Notes: a model not told the origin generated them from the sequence alone. A stretch of 64,000 nt of DNA from CAIWHR01 sp963734085 (GCA_963734085.1 CAVTFT010000017.1:248001-312000), one strand, 5' to 3'; counted from the first letter of the stretch, positions 26,353-35,063 are shown. Translations and numbers: made by a program.

Positions 26353-27300
26353 TCACGCCGCAATGGCGAGGTCGACGTCACCCAGGAATTCCGGCCCCTG
26401 CACGAGGAGCGTGCCGGTGCGCCCGGGAATCTCGCCCGGGCCGACTTCGCAGCGCGGCAACGCGAGGGGCTGCAGCGTATCGAACAGCGCGCGCGTCGAG
26501 CCCAGCGTCCAGCCCTGCGCCTTCCAGCCGGCAAGGAGCTGCTCGAACACTGGTGCGAGACGCATCCCTTCGAGCTCGGCGTGCAGCGTGTAGACGTGAC
26601 CGGCGGGGTTTGGCTCCTTGGTGAGCTCGAGGATGTGCGCGGCGACGTTGTCCTCGGTGATGCCATCCCGTCCGATGAGCTCGTCCAGCGTGGGCAATGT
26701 CGTGGGCAGCTGCGGGCAGCGAATCAGCTCGGCATTCCAGACCGGAAGATGCGGATGCGTCCCGCGGCCATCGGAGCAGTATTCGAAGCCGAGGCGTTGC
26801 GTGAGCCGCAGCGCGTGGACGTTCATCTGCCAGCCCGCGGCGCCGTGCATCAGCGGCGCGGTCCCGAAAATGTCGGTGTAGCGGTCGCAGGCGCGCTGCA
26901 TCTCGGCGCGCGTCCATGCGGCGTCGGCGTCGGCCACGCCATCCTGCCAGCGGATATGGTCGTACGTGTGAATGCCGGTCTCGAAGCCGGCATCGCGGAC
27001 GCCGCGCATGACGTCCGCCGCGCGGCGGCCGATGTCGGGGCCGGGCAGCAGCGTGCCGTAGAGCAACGTCCTCACCCCGTAATGCTGGACGACCGACGTG
27101 CGGCGCACCTTGCCGAAGAAGCCGGGCCGGAAGACACGCTTGATCGCGCGGCCGGTGTGATCGGGCCCGAGCGAGAAGAGGAACGTCGCACCGGCGCCGT
27201 GCTTCGCGAGCTGCACGACGAGGTTGGGGACGCCTTCGCGCGTGCCGCGCAGCGTATCGACGTCGACCTTGAGGGCCAGCAACACGGAGGTGCCACTCAT
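26353..27300 (-). CDS. arnD: 4-deoxy-4-formamido-L-arabinose-phosphoundecaprenol deformylase
   Basis: Polysaccharide-deacetylase-fold enzyme of 315 residues that removes the formyl group from undecaprenyl-phosphate-L-Ara4FN. Visible features are LALKVDVDTLRGTREGVPNL (ArnD N terminus with metal Asp), ATFLFSLGPDHTGRAIKRVF, GIHTYDHIRWQD with the metal-binding histidines, and HVYTLHAELEG. The ATG overlaps the decarboxylase stop by 4 nt. It is the last biosynthetic gene of the arn operon. Confidence 0.94.
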   Translation of the reverse strand: MSGTSVLLALKVDVDTLRGTREGVPNLVVQLAKHGAGATFLFSLGPDHTGRAIKRVFRPGFFGKVRRTSVVQHYGVRTLLYGTLLPGPDIGRRAADVMRGVRDAGFETGIHTYDHIRWQDGVADADAAWTRAEMQRACDRYTDIFGTAPLMHGAAGWQMNVHALRLTQRLGFEYCSDGRGTHPHLPVWNAELIRCPQLPTTLPTLDELIGRDGITEDNVAAHILELTKEPNPAGHVYTLHAELEGMRLAPVFEQLLAGWKAQGWTLGSTRALFDTLQPLALPRCEVGPGEIPGRTGTLLVQGPEFLGDVDLAIAA

Positions 27301-28340
27301 TCCACGAGGCTGCGGGCTTCGGCGACCTGGTCGCGGTAGGCATCGAAGATGCGCTTGAGCGCCTCGTCCATCGGCACGACCGGTTTCCAGTCGAGGTCGG
27401 CGCAGGTATTGGCGATCATCGGCACGCGGTTCTGCACGTCCTGGTAGCCCTTGCCGTAATAGGCGGCGGCGGTCGTCTCGACGATCTTCACCTGTGCGGC
27501 GGTGTCGCGGTATTCAGGATACGTGAGTGCCAGCGTGATCATCATCGTGGCCAGCTCACGGACGGAGAAGTTGTTCCGCGGGTTGCCGACGTTGTAGATC
27601 TTGCCGGTGGCGATTCCGCCCTCGTTGGCGATGATCTTCATCAGCGCGTCGATCCCGTCGTCGATGTAGGTGAACGCGCGCTTCTGCGTGCCCCCGTCGA
27701 CGAGCTTGATCGGCTCGCCGCGAACCACGTGGCCGAGAAACTGCGTGACGACCCTCGAGCTTCCTTCCTTCGGCGTGTTGATCGAGTCGAGCCCGGCGCC
27801 GATCCAGTTGAACGGCCGGAAGAGCGTGTAATCGAGACCTTCCTGCATCCCGTAGGCGTGGATGACGCGGTCCATCAGCTGCTTCGCGCACGAGTAGATC
27901 CACCGCGGCTTGTTGATCGGGCCCAGCACCAGCGGCGATTGCTCGGCGTCGAATTCGGCGTCGGCGCACATGCCGTAGACCTCGGAGGTCGACGGAAAGA
28001 TGATCCGCTTCCGGTGCCGGACGCACTGGCGCACGATCGGCAGGTTGGCCTCGAAATCGAGCTCGAACACGCGCAGCGGTTCGCGCACGTAGGTGGCCGG
28101 CGTCGCGATCGCGACCAGCGGCAGCACGGTGTCGCACTTCTTGATGTGATACTCGATCCACTCCTTGTTGATCGTGATGTCGCCTTCGAAAAAACGAAAG
28201 CGTTTCTCCGGCAGCAGGTCCGCGATGCGGTCCGTCTGCATGTCCATCCCGTAGATTTCCCAATCCGTGGCGTCGAGAATGCGCCGGGAGAGATGGTGGC
28301 CGATGAAACCGTTGACGCCGAGAATCAGGATTCTTCTCAT
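27297..28340 (-). CDS. arnA: UDP-glucuronate oxidative decarboxylase (ArnA C-terminal domain as a separate protein)
   Basis: 347-residue short-chain dehydrogenase/epimerase-fold enzyme that makes UDP-4-keto-pentose from UDP-glucuronate. Features are NAD-binding LGVNGFIGHHLSRRIL, PLVAIATPATYVREPLRVFELDFE, the catalytic FPSTSEVYGM and YSCAKQLMDRV (Tyr-x3-Lys), and FRPFNWIGAGLDSI as in ArnA. In E. coli this domain is fused to the formyltransferase; here it is separate, with a membrane-protein gene between them. It overlaps both neighbours by 4 nt. Confidence 0.93.
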   Translation of the reverse strand: MRRILILGVNGFIGHHLSRRILDATDWEIYGMDMQTDRIADLLPEKRFRFFEGDITINKEWIEYHIKKCDTVLPLVAIATPATYVREPLRVFELDFEANLPIVRQCVRHRKRIIFPSTSEVYGMCADAEFDAEQSPLVLGPINKPRWIYSCAKQLMDRVIHAYGMQEGLDYTLFRPFNWIGAGLDSINTPKEGSSRVVTQFLGHVVRGEPIKLVDGGTQKRAFTYIDDGIDALMKIIANEGGIATGKIYNVGNPRNNFSVRELATMMITLALTYPEYRDTAAQVKIVETTAAAYYGKGYQDVQNRVPMIANTCADLDWKPVVPMDEALKRIFDAYRDQVAEARSLVE

Positions 28341-29017
28341 GAATCTTCCGAACGTGTGTCCGACCGGGCTGCGGGCGCTCGATCGAGCCGATCGAGCCCG
28401 CTCGGTCCGAACGTGGGGATCGCGAGCAGCAGATAGAGGTACATGCCGAGTCGCGGGCTGTAGAACGATGCGGCAATCGAGATGACCGGCACCAGCGCGA
28501 ACAGGCGAACTTCGCGGCGGATCTGCAACGCAACACGGTCGGTCAGGTCGGGCGTCGCGAGATGGGGATGGCTGACGAGATAGTTGAGGTGAATGACCAG
28601 CAGAGCTCCCAGCGCGAGCAGGTTTCCGCCGTAGACGTACACCGGGAGTGTCAGGTGCCCGTGATCGCCGATGAGGTCGGTTGAAAACGGCACCAGCGTG
28701 ACGAGGAGCAGGAAGATCAGATTGAGCCAGAGCGAACGGCGGTCCATGTGCCGGACGAAATGGAACAGCGCGTGATGGGCGATCCAAAAAATCCCGAGCA
28801 CGAAAAAGCTGATCGCGTACATCGCGAAGCTGTGCTCGAGCTGGAGCAGATAGTCGACGAGCGCCCGGTTGGTGTCGAACCAGCGCTGTTCCGGTGACTT
28901 GATGTCGAGGACGAGCAGCGTCATCGCGACGGCGAAGATGCCGTCGGCGAGCGCCTCGGTCCGGTTCTTCGACAGGCCGCGCGGGTCGAGCTTGAAGCGT
29001 TCCGACTCGGTGCTCAT
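28337..29017 (-). CDS. TMEM175-like (DUF1211) membrane protein inside the arn operon
   Basis: 226 residues, about six membrane helices. The first helix carries NRTEALADGIFAVAMTLLVLDI, matching the RxxxFSDGxFAI signature of the TMEM175 potassium-channel family, with Leu-Ala in place of Phe-Ser. Other helices include FAMYAISFFVLGIFWIAHHALF and LWLNLIFLLLVTLVPFSTDLIG. Bacterial members are often half-length and assemble as multimers. Its stop overlaps the ATG of the decarboxylase gene (ATGA), so it is translationally coupled within the operon. Its role in lipid A modification is not established. Confidence 0.85.
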   Translation of the reverse strand: MSTESERFKLDPRGLSKNRTEALADGIFAVAMTLLVLDIKSPEQRWFDTNRALVDYLLQLEHSFAMYAISFFVLGIFWIAHHALFHFVRHMDRRSLWLNLIFLLLVTLVPFSTDLIGDHGHLTLPVYVYGGNLLALGALLVIHLNYLVSHPHLATPDLTDRVALQIRREVRLFALVPVISIAASFYSPRLGMYLYLLLAIPTFGPSGLDRLDRAPAARSDTRSEDS

Positions 29018-29102
29018 GGGTGTGCCCCCACGCTTGCGGCTGTCGCCGCTGCGCTGCCCCCCGAGGGGGAGTAATTCGCGCCTTGGGACGGCCCTGCGGC
29101 GC
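29018..29102. repeat. Intergenic palindromic element of the kind seen in Burkholderiales
   Basis: The 85-bp gap contains CTGCCCCCCGAGGGGGAG (a C-run/G-run hairpin) followed by CCTTGGGACGGCCCTGCGG. I recall closely similar intergenic elements (C-run, GAGGGGG, then TTGGGGCGGCCC before a start codon) scattered in Comamonadaceae and relatives; this is from memory and not searched. Confidence 0.5.
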
Positions 29103-30035
29103 TCATGACGCGCTGCCGAGCGGCACCGGCGCGGGGCCGAACAGCGCGGTGAAGTCGTGCGACGTCGCGAGGGCGCCGTCGAGTTCGAGCGCGTATACCC
29201 GCAACGTGCCGCCGCCGCCGCAATGGGCGAGGAGACGGCCGCGCTCCACGCCGATCGTCGGCGTGAGCGTCGGCGGCGTGTCGGAATCGGCGACGCGGGT
29301 CCGCAGCACGCGCGCGCGGACGCCGCCGACGACGGTAAACGCGCCGGGGTACGGCGGGGCAACCGCCCGCACGAGATCGTGGATTGCCGTGGCGTCGCGG
29401 CTCCAGTCGATGATCCCGTCCTCGGGCCGCCGGCCGCCGTAGTAGGTTGCGCGCTTCGGATCCTGCGGCGTGCGCCGCGCCGCGCCCGCGAGCAGCGCCG
29501 GCAAGGCGCCGTCGAGCGTCAATTCGGCGGCGACGGTGACCTTGTCGAACACTTCGCGCGCCGTGTCATCGGCGAGGATCGGCACGGCGGTCTGCGCGAC
29601 GATGTCGCCGTTGTCGGGTTTCTCGGTCATGTAGTGCAGCGTCGCACCGGTCTCGCGCGCCCCCATCAGCACGGCCCAGTTCACGGGCGCGCGGCCACGA
29701 TAGAGCGGCAGCAGCGATCCGTGCATGTTGAGGGCTCCCATGGACGGAATCGCGAGCAGCGGCGGCTTCAGCAGCCGCCGGTAGTAGAACGAGAACAGGA
29801 AATCGGGCACGAGCGTCGCGATGCGCGCGACCGTGTCCAGGGCGTTGCAGTCATCAGGACGGATCGCCGGGATATCGTAGTCGGCCGCCGCGGCGGCCAC
29901 CGAGTCGAACCAGATCTCCTCGCCCGGCTCGTCCGCATGTGTGACGACCAGCGGGACGTCGACGCCGTGCGCGAGGAGCACCTTGAGGCAGCGGACGCCG
30001 ACATTGTGGTAGGCGAAGACGACGGCGCGGGTCAT
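29103..30035 (-). CDS. arnA: UDP-L-Ara4N formyltransferase (ArnA N-terminal domain as a separate protein)
   Basis: 310 residues, transferring formyl from 10-formyl-THF to UDP-L-Ara4N. The N terminus is MTRAVVFAYHNVGVRCLKVLL as in ArnA. The catalytic region has the formyltransferase motif GALNMHGSLLPLYRGRAPVNWA (Asn, His and the SLLP loop), and a downstream conserved Asp lies in MTEKPDNGDIVAQ. The C-terminal OB-like domain begins at about 205. The gene is flanked on both sides by repeat elements rather than by the tight overlaps seen elsewhere in the operon. Confidence 0.93.
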   Translation of the reverse strand: MTRAVVFAYHNVGVRCLKVLLAHGVDVPLVVTHADEPGEEIWFDSVAAAAADYDIPAIRPDDCNALDTVARIATLVPDFLFSFYYRRLLKPPLLAIPSMGALNMHGSLLPLYRGRAPVNWAVLMGARETGATLHYMTEKPDNGDIVAQTAVPILADDTAREVFDKVTVAAELTLDGALPALLAGAARRTPQDPKRATYYGGRRPEDGIIDWSRDATAIHDLVRAVAPPYPGAFTVVGGVRARVLRTRVADSDTPPTLTPTIGVERGRLLAHCGGGGTLRVYALELDGALATSHDFTALFGPAPVPLGSAS

Positions 30036-30054
30036 CCCGAACGCCCGATCGGAA

Positions 30055-30155
30055 TCCTGAACCACGGAAAATGCGGAGAGCGCCGCGAAGGCATGGAGCG
30101 GAAACGCATGGGACGGATCTACCTCTGTGTGCTCTGTGCCCTCTGTGGTTCAGGA
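30055..30155. mobile_element. 101-bp MITE-like element with 11-bp terminal inverted repeats
   Basis: TCCTGAACCAC (30055-30065) and its exact reverse complement GTGGTTCAGGA (30145-30155) bound the element. Inside, next to the right end, is a CTCTGTG-type short repeat (CTCTGTGTGCTCTGTGCC). No ORF. The element carries the arnC stop codon and encodes its last about 11 residues. Target-site duplications are not obvious. Confidence 0.65.
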
Positions 30156-31129
30156 CTTTGGCTCTCCACCGCCTCGAGCACGGCCCGCACCGTGTACCGC
30201 GGCCGCTCGCGCACCTGCTGATAGATGCGCCCGACGTACTCGCCGAGAAGGCCCAGCCCGAAGAGCAGCATGCCGATCAGGAAGAACGCAAGGATGTCAC
30301 GATCCCACAAGAGCGAGAATCCCAGCGAGAATCCGGCCCGCCAGTCGAAATAGAGCAAGCGGTAGACGATGACGATGATGTAGGTCACGAGGGCGAGCGC
30401 CGATACGAGCATTCCGAACATCGAGAAGAGCTGCAGCGGGACGAGCGAGAAGCCGGTCACGAGATCGAAATTGAGCCGGATCAGCTTGTAGAGCGAGTAC
30501 TTCGACCGGCCGGCGATTCGCTCCTCGTGTGCGACGTCGACCTCGGTCGGGTTCGCCGCGAACGTATACGCGAGCGCGGGAATATAAGTGCTGACCTCGC
30601 GACTTGCCGCGACCGCTTCGACGATCCCGCGGCTGTAGGCGCGCAACATGCACCCCTGATCGGTCATCTTGATGTGCGTGAGCTTTTCGCGCAGCCGATT
30701 CATCGCCGCCGAGGCGACGCGGCGCCACCACGAGTCCTCGCGCGTGCGGCGGACGCCGCCGACATAGTCGTGGCCGGCGTCCATCGCGGCGAGCAGCTTG
30801 CCGATCTCCTCCGGCGGATTCTGCAGATCGGCGTCGAGAGTGACGATGCGCTGGCCGCGGCAGCGCTCGAAGCCGGCGACGATGGCGAGGTGCTGACCGT
30901 AGTTCGCGTTGAACAGGATGACCCGCGTAACGTCCGGACGCGCCTCCCACTGCGCGCGCAACAACGCCGCGGACTTGTCGCGGCTGCCGTCGTTGACGAA
31001 GATCACCTCGTAACCGACGCCGAGCGCGTCGAGCGCCGGATAGAGGCGCCCGAAGAGCGCGGGCAGCCCGCCTTCCTCGTTGTAGACGGGGATCACCACG
31101 GAGAGTTGTGGCTGCGCCATCGTCGTCAT
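30119..31129 (-). CDS. arnC: Undecaprenyl-phosphate 4-deoxy-4-formamido-L-arabinose transferase
   Basis: 336 residues. The GT2 domain has SVVIPVYNEEGGLPALF, FVNDGSRDKS, LDADLQNPPEEI and the TDQGCMLRAYSR segment. Two C-terminal membrane helices (about 236-262 and 275-300) precede LLGEYVGRIYQQVRERPRY, the typical ArnC/DPM end. The last residues, PEPQRAQSTQR, are not family sequence: they are encoded by the inserted 101-bp repeat. ATG 31129 or 31120 may be used. It lies 10 nt after arnB. Confidence 0.94.
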   Translation of the reverse strand: MTTMAQPQLSVVIPVYNEEGGLPALFGRLYPALDALGVGYEVIFVNDGSRDKSAALLRAQWEARPDVTRVILFNANYGQHLAIVAGFERCRGQRIVTLDADLQNPPEEIGKLLAAMDAGHDYVGGVRRTREDSWWRRVASAAMNRLREKLTHIKMTDQGCMLRAYSRGIVEAVAASREVSTYIPALAYTFAANPTEVDVAHEERIAGRSKYSLYKLIRLNFDLVTGFSLVPLQLFSMFGMLVSALALVTYIIVIVYRLLYFDWRAGFSLGFSLLWDRDILAFFLIGMLLFGLGLLGEYVGRIYQQVRERPRYTVRAVLEAVESQSPEPQRAQSTQR

Positions 31130-31139
31130 ATCGTCGTTG

Positions 31140-32288
31140 TCATGCCCGGGCGGCGGCGAGGACTTCCGTCACCGCGGTGCAGACGCGATCGACGTCGGCG
31201 GCGCTCATTCCCGCATGCAGCGGCAGCGTGACCGTTTCGCGCGCGATACGCTCCGTGTTGGGAAAGCCCCCTTCGCTGCCACCGTAGCGCCGGCCGAGCG
31301 TGGACAGATGCAGCGCCTCGTACGATACACCCGTGCCGATCCCGCGGGACTCCATCGCGTCGCGGAATTCGCGCCGGCTGATTGCGAGGCGGTCGAGCGG
31401 CAGCAGCATGTTCCACATGTTCCACGATTGCCCGTCGTCGTGTCGCGGCCGCGGTGGCAGCACGCACGCGGGCTCGACGATGAAGCGGTCGAAGTAGCGG
31501 TCGACCAGCGCGCGGCGAGCGGCGAGGAACGCCGGCAACCGCTCGAGCTGGGCAACGCCGATACGGGCGTTGACGTCGGGCAGGTTGAACTTGCCGCCGG
31601 GGTAGGAGACGTCGCGCGTACGGTCCGCCAGATACGTGATGCCGTGGAAGCGCAGTGCGTCGACCCGCTTCGCCTCGGCCGCGTCGTTGACGACGAGCGC
31701 GCCGCCCTCGATCGTCGTGATGTTCTTGTTCGGATGGAAGCTGAACGTGACGAGATCGCCCACCGCGCCGACGTTGCGGCCCTTCCACTGCGACCCCAGA
31801 ACGAGCGCCGCATCCTCGATCACGCGGAGCTTGTGCCGGCGGGCGAGCGCGTAAAGCGCGTCCAGGTCGACGAGCGTGCCGGGCCAGTGCGTGGGCATGA
31901 TCGCCTTCGTGCGCGGCGTTATCGCCGCTTCGACGGCGGCGAGATCGATGTTGCGCGTGACGAGGTCGCAGTCGACGAACACCGGTGTCGCGCCGACCTT
32001 GACGATCATGTTGAGCACGGTGAAAAAGCTCTCGGCGCACGTGATCACCTCGTCGCCTGCGCCGATACCGCAAAGCTGCAGCGCAACCTCGCAGGCGGCG
32101 GTCGCCGAGGTGAGCACCTTCACCGGCCGGCCACCGCAGAACGCGGACAGCGCAGCCTCGAACTTCTGCACCCACGGGCCGCTCGCGATGTGGCCCGAGC
32201 GCAGCACGTCGGCCACAAAGGCGATCGTCGCCTCGTCGAGGACGGGCCCTGCGAACTTGAGATAGCGGAGATCGCTCGTCGTCGTCAT
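31140..32288 (-). CDS. arnB: UDP-4-amino-4-deoxy-L-arabinose aminotransferase
   Basis: 382 residues of the DegT/DnrJ/EryC1 PLP family, converting UDP-4-keto-pentose to UDP-L-Ara4N. Features include SGHIASGPWVQKFEAAL, TSATAACEVALQL, VIEDAALVLGSQWKGR and the PLP lysine in FSFHPNKNITTIEGGAL. It sits between the EmrE-like flippase gene (8 nt upstream) and arnC. Confidence 0.93.
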   Translation of the reverse strand: MTTTSDLRYLKFAGPVLDEATIAFVADVLRSGHIASGPWVQKFEAALSAFCGGRPVKVLTSATAACEVALQLCGIGAGDEVITCAESFFTVLNMIVKVGATPVFVDCDLVTRNIDLAAVEAAITPRTKAIMPTHWPGTLVDLDALYALARRHKLRVIEDAALVLGSQWKGRNVGAVGDLVTFSFHPNKNITTIEGGALVVNDAAEAKRVDALRFHGITYLADRTRDVSYPGGKFNLPDVNARIGVAQLERLPAFLAARRALVDRYFDRFIVEPACVLPPRPRHDDGQSWNMWNMLLPLDRLAISRREFRDAMESRGIGTGVSYEALHLSTLGRRYGGSEGGFPNTERIARETVTLPLHAGMSAADVDRVCTAVTEVLAAARA

Positions 32289-32296
32289 GCGGCGCT

Positions 32297-32668
32297 TCAG
32301 CTCCTCGCCACCAGAAAGACGCCCACGACGATGAAGCCGATGCCGAGCCAGCGCGTCATCGTCACCGCCTCGCCGAAGAGATAGTGCGCGGCGATCGCGT
32401 TGATGATGTAGCCGACCGACAGCAGCGGATACGCGACCGAGACCGGCACGCGCGAGAGCCCGAGGATCCAGACGAAAAATGACAGCAGGTAGCAGAGCGC
32501 CCCCAGCGCGAACGGCAACTGGGCCGCCATCAGGAACAGCATGTCGATCCAGTTCTCGCGCGTGAGCGTGATGACGCCGAGCGCATTGGTCCCGGCCTTG
32601 AGCAGCAGCTGCGCGCCGGCGTTGAGCAGCACGCCGGTCAAGAGGAAGGCGAGTGCGGCGAGGCTCAT
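32297..32668 (-). CDS. EmrE-like small multidrug-resistance family protein (ArnE/ArnF-like flippase subunit)
   Basis: 123 residues, four membrane helices; LLNAGAQLLLKAGTNALG and SVAYPLLSVGYIINAIAAHYLFGE resemble ArnE/ArnF and related DMT proteins. In E. coli two such subunits flip undecaprenyl-phosphate-L-Ara4N; only one gene is present here, so it may work as a homodimer. It lies between arnT and arnB on the same strand. Confidence 0.88.
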   Translation of the reverse strand: MSLAALAFLLTGVLLNAGAQLLLKAGTNALGVITLTRENWIDMLFLMAAQLPFALGALCYLLSFFVWILGLSRVPVSVAYPLLSVGYIINAIAAHYLFGEAVTMTRWLGIGFIVVGVFLVARS

Positions 32669-32683
32669 GGAGTCATGGGCAAA

Positions 32684-34378
32684 TCAGTGCCGGCTGACGA
32701 CAATGCGGCGCGAATCACGCGCGAGCACGCGCATCGGAACGCCTTCGGCCGCGAGGCGATCGTAGAGCTCCGGCGACATCATCGCGTATCCCTGCGCGAG
32801 CGAGCGCCACTGCGGCAGCCACGCCGCAACAGATGGAATCGCCTTGCCGGGCTCGGCGTCGATGCCGAGCGCCAGCTCGTCGCGATAGTTGACGAGCGTC
32901 GTCGGGCGTTCGAGGTAGAACGGAGCGGTCTGGTCGTACATCTCAATCTGGTAGAAAGGGGCCGACGGCGGGATCGGCGCCGACGCCTGCGCCGCGCGCA
33001 GGATAGCCGAAGTCGAGCGGGTTGCGCTGAACGCATCGAACCCGGCCGTCGCGAGTTGCACGGCGGCGAGCACGGATACGGAGAGCGCCGCAACGCCCCA
33101 GAATCGCGCGGGCGCGTGGTCTCGAGCCCGGCGAAAGGCGATGACCGACGCAACCGAGCCGGCCGTCGCGACGAGCAGCGCCGCCTCGAGCCACGGCGCG
33201 TAGGCCTGGAGTACGTCCGTCGGTTGCGCGCCGCCCGCGAACTGCGCGGCGAATCGGTCATACGCGACGAGCAGCACGGCGGTGATTACGGCGGTGACCA
33301 TCGCGCCGGGCCACGCGATGATGAACAGCGTCCGCGGTTCGAGCGCGACCACGAGGGAGCCGGCGACGAGCGCGAGCGGCGCGAACATCGGCAGGATATA
33401 CGACGGCAGCTTCGACCCGGACGCGCTGAAGAACAGCAAGACGAATGCGGCCCAGACGAGCGCGAACCGCTGCCACGAGAACCCGAGCGCGTTCGGTCCG
33501 CCGTCGCGCCAGGCGCGCTTGGCGCCGTACGCGAGCAGGCCCAGCCATGGCAGGCTGCCGACGATCGCGAGCGGAATGAAGTAGTACCAGGCTCCCGTGC
33601 GGTTCGCTTCCTTGGTGAGAAAGCGCGCCAGATGTTCGTGGATGAAGAAGAATTGCAGAAATTCGTCGTTGCGGCGCGCGACCTCGACGAACCATGGCAC
33701 GGTCATGGCGAGATAGAGTGCCACGCCCGAGGCGACGTGCAACCGGCGCCAGACGGCAACGTCGCGGGTGATGAGCGTATAGCCGACGAGCGCGCCGGCC
33801 GGAAGCACGAGCGCGACCGGTCCCTTCGACAACGTCGCGCCGGCGATGGCCGCCCACGCGACCCACATCCACGCGCGGGCGCCGGCCGCGGTCGCTTCGG
33901 GCCTTTGCGCGATCACGAACGCGGAAAACGCGAGCGCCAGGAAAAACGAAAGCCCGGAATCGAGCGTCACCATCTGCGCGATTGCCGCATGCCACAAGGT
34001 GCCTGCGAGGGTCAGCGCAGCAAAGGCGGCGAGTGCCGGTCCGCCGAGGGCGAGTCCAGCGCCACCGATCGCGATCACCGCCAGCAGGCCCGCAAGCGCC
34101 GGCCACAGACGCGCGGTCCATTCGTCGACGCCGAAGGCGCGATACGCGGCAGCGGTCAGCCAATACTGGAGCGGCGGCTTTTCGAAATACTTGAAATCGT
34201 CGAGGCGTGGCGTGACCCAGTCGCCGCTCACCGCCATTTCGCGCGGAATCTCGGCGTAGCGACCCTCGTCCGGATGCCACAGGCTGTGGCTGTCGAGATT
34301 GACGAACCACAGGATCGCGATCGTCGCGAACACGGCCCAGAGCGCTGGACGCGGCGGCAGGACGGAAGGCCAGGTCAT
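32684..34378 (-). CDS. arnT: Lipid A L-Ara4N transferase (GT39/ArnT-type)
   Basis: 564-residue membrane glycosyltransferase with about 12 helices and a C-terminal periplasmic domain. The first periplasmic loop has the DSHSLWHPDEGRYAEIPREM motif (Asp-Glu of the GT-C fold) and DFKYFEKPPLQYWL. It transfers L-Ara4N from the undecaprenyl carrier to lipid A phosphate, lowering negative charge and polymyxin binding. It is the first gene of the operon. The 175-bp gap to the divergent GNAT gene should hold the promoter, but I see no PmrA or PhoP box. Confidence 0.92.
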   Translation of the reverse strand: MTWPSVLPPRPALWAVFATIAILWFVNLDSHSLWHPDEGRYAEIPREMAVSGDWVTPRLDDFKYFEKPPLQYWLTAAAYRAFGVDEWTARLWPALAGLLAVIAIGGAGLALGGPALAAFAALTLAGTLWHAAIAQMVTLDSGLSFFLALAFSAFVIAQRPEATAAGARAWMWVAWAAIAGATLSKGPVALVLPAGALVGYTLITRDVAVWRRLHVASGVALYLAMTVPWFVEVARRNDEFLQFFFIHEHLARFLTKEANRTGAWYYFIPLAIVGSLPWLGLLAYGAKRAWRDGGPNALGFSWQRFALVWAAFVLLFFSASGSKLPSYILPMFAPLALVAGSLVVALEPRTLFIIAWPGAMVTAVITAVLLVAYDRFAAQFAGGAQPTDVLQAYAPWLEAALLVATAGSVASVIAFRRARDHAPARFWGVAALSVSVLAAVQLATAGFDAFSATRSTSAILRAAQASAPIPPSAPFYQIEMYDQTAPFYLERPTTLVNYRDELALGIDAEPGKAIPSVAAWLPQWRSLAQGYAMMSPELYDRLAAEGVPMRVLARDSRRIVVSRH

Positions 34379-34553
34379 CGGAGATGCGGGCGTGGATCAG
34401 CGGTGCAACGACGAGGGCGATGCTTGCCGCAGGCGTGATTCTACCGTGCATGCGCGAGGCGCTACCCTGCGCGCTTCCCGATCGCAACGCGGCAGCGATG
34501 CCGGTCCCGTGCTAAGCTCGGCGCGCCTGCCGTTATTCTCTCTCGCATCCGTG

Positions 34554-35063
34554 ATGACGGTTCCCCCGATTGCGATCGGTCCCGCCCGGCCCGACGAGCT
34601 ACCCGGAGTCCAGCGGCTCGCCGGAATCATCTGGCGCGCGCACTACCCGGGCATCATCACGACGGAACAGATCGACTACATGCTGGAACGGGGCTACGCG
34701 CTCGATGCGCTCGGCAGCTTTCTCGCGCGGCGCGATCGCGGCCTCGAGCTCGCGAAGGTCGATGGCGAGCTCGCCGGATTCGCGGCCTGGTACGTGACCG
34801 ATGATCCGGAACAGGCGAAGCTCGACAAGCTCTACGTGCTTCACGCGTATCAGCGGCACGGGCTCGGCGGACGGCTCATCGAACGCGTGGCGGGTCTCGC
34901 GCGGGACGCGGGTGCGGCGATGCTGATCCTCAACGTCAACAAGAACAACGTCCAGGCGATCCGTGCCTACGAAAAACGGGGATTTGCGATCCACGAGGCC
35001 GTCGTCGTCGACATCGGGAACGGTTTCGTGATGGACGATTACGTCATGACGAAAGCGATCTGA
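34554..35063 (+). CDS. GNAT-family N-acetyltransferase
   Basis: 169 residues. The acetyl-CoA binding motif is YQRHGLGGRLIERV (Q/R-x-x-G-x-G/A), preceded by KLDKLYVL and followed by LNVNKNNVQAIRAYEKRGF, typical of GNAT proteins that acetylate small amines or peptides. The start is ATG 34554, directly after a GTG. Substrate unknown. Confidence 0.88.
   Translation: MTVPPIAIGPARPDELPGVQRLAGIIWRAHYPGIITTEQIDYMLERGYALDALGSFLARRDRGLELAKVDGELAGFAAWYVTDDPEQAKLDKLYVLHAYQRHGLGGRLIERVAGLARDAGAAMLILNVNKNNVQAIRAYEKRGFAIHEAVVVDIGNGFVMDDYVMTKAI

Noticed and set aside
32675..34438. 587-codon plus-strand frame opposite arnT
   Set aside because: Arg/Glu/Gln-rich shadow; arnT on the minus strand has membrane helices and GT-C motifs.
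34379..34553. PmrA or PhoP binding box upstream of arnT
   Set aside because: No CTTAAT-type or TGTTTA-type direct repeat is present in the divergent space.
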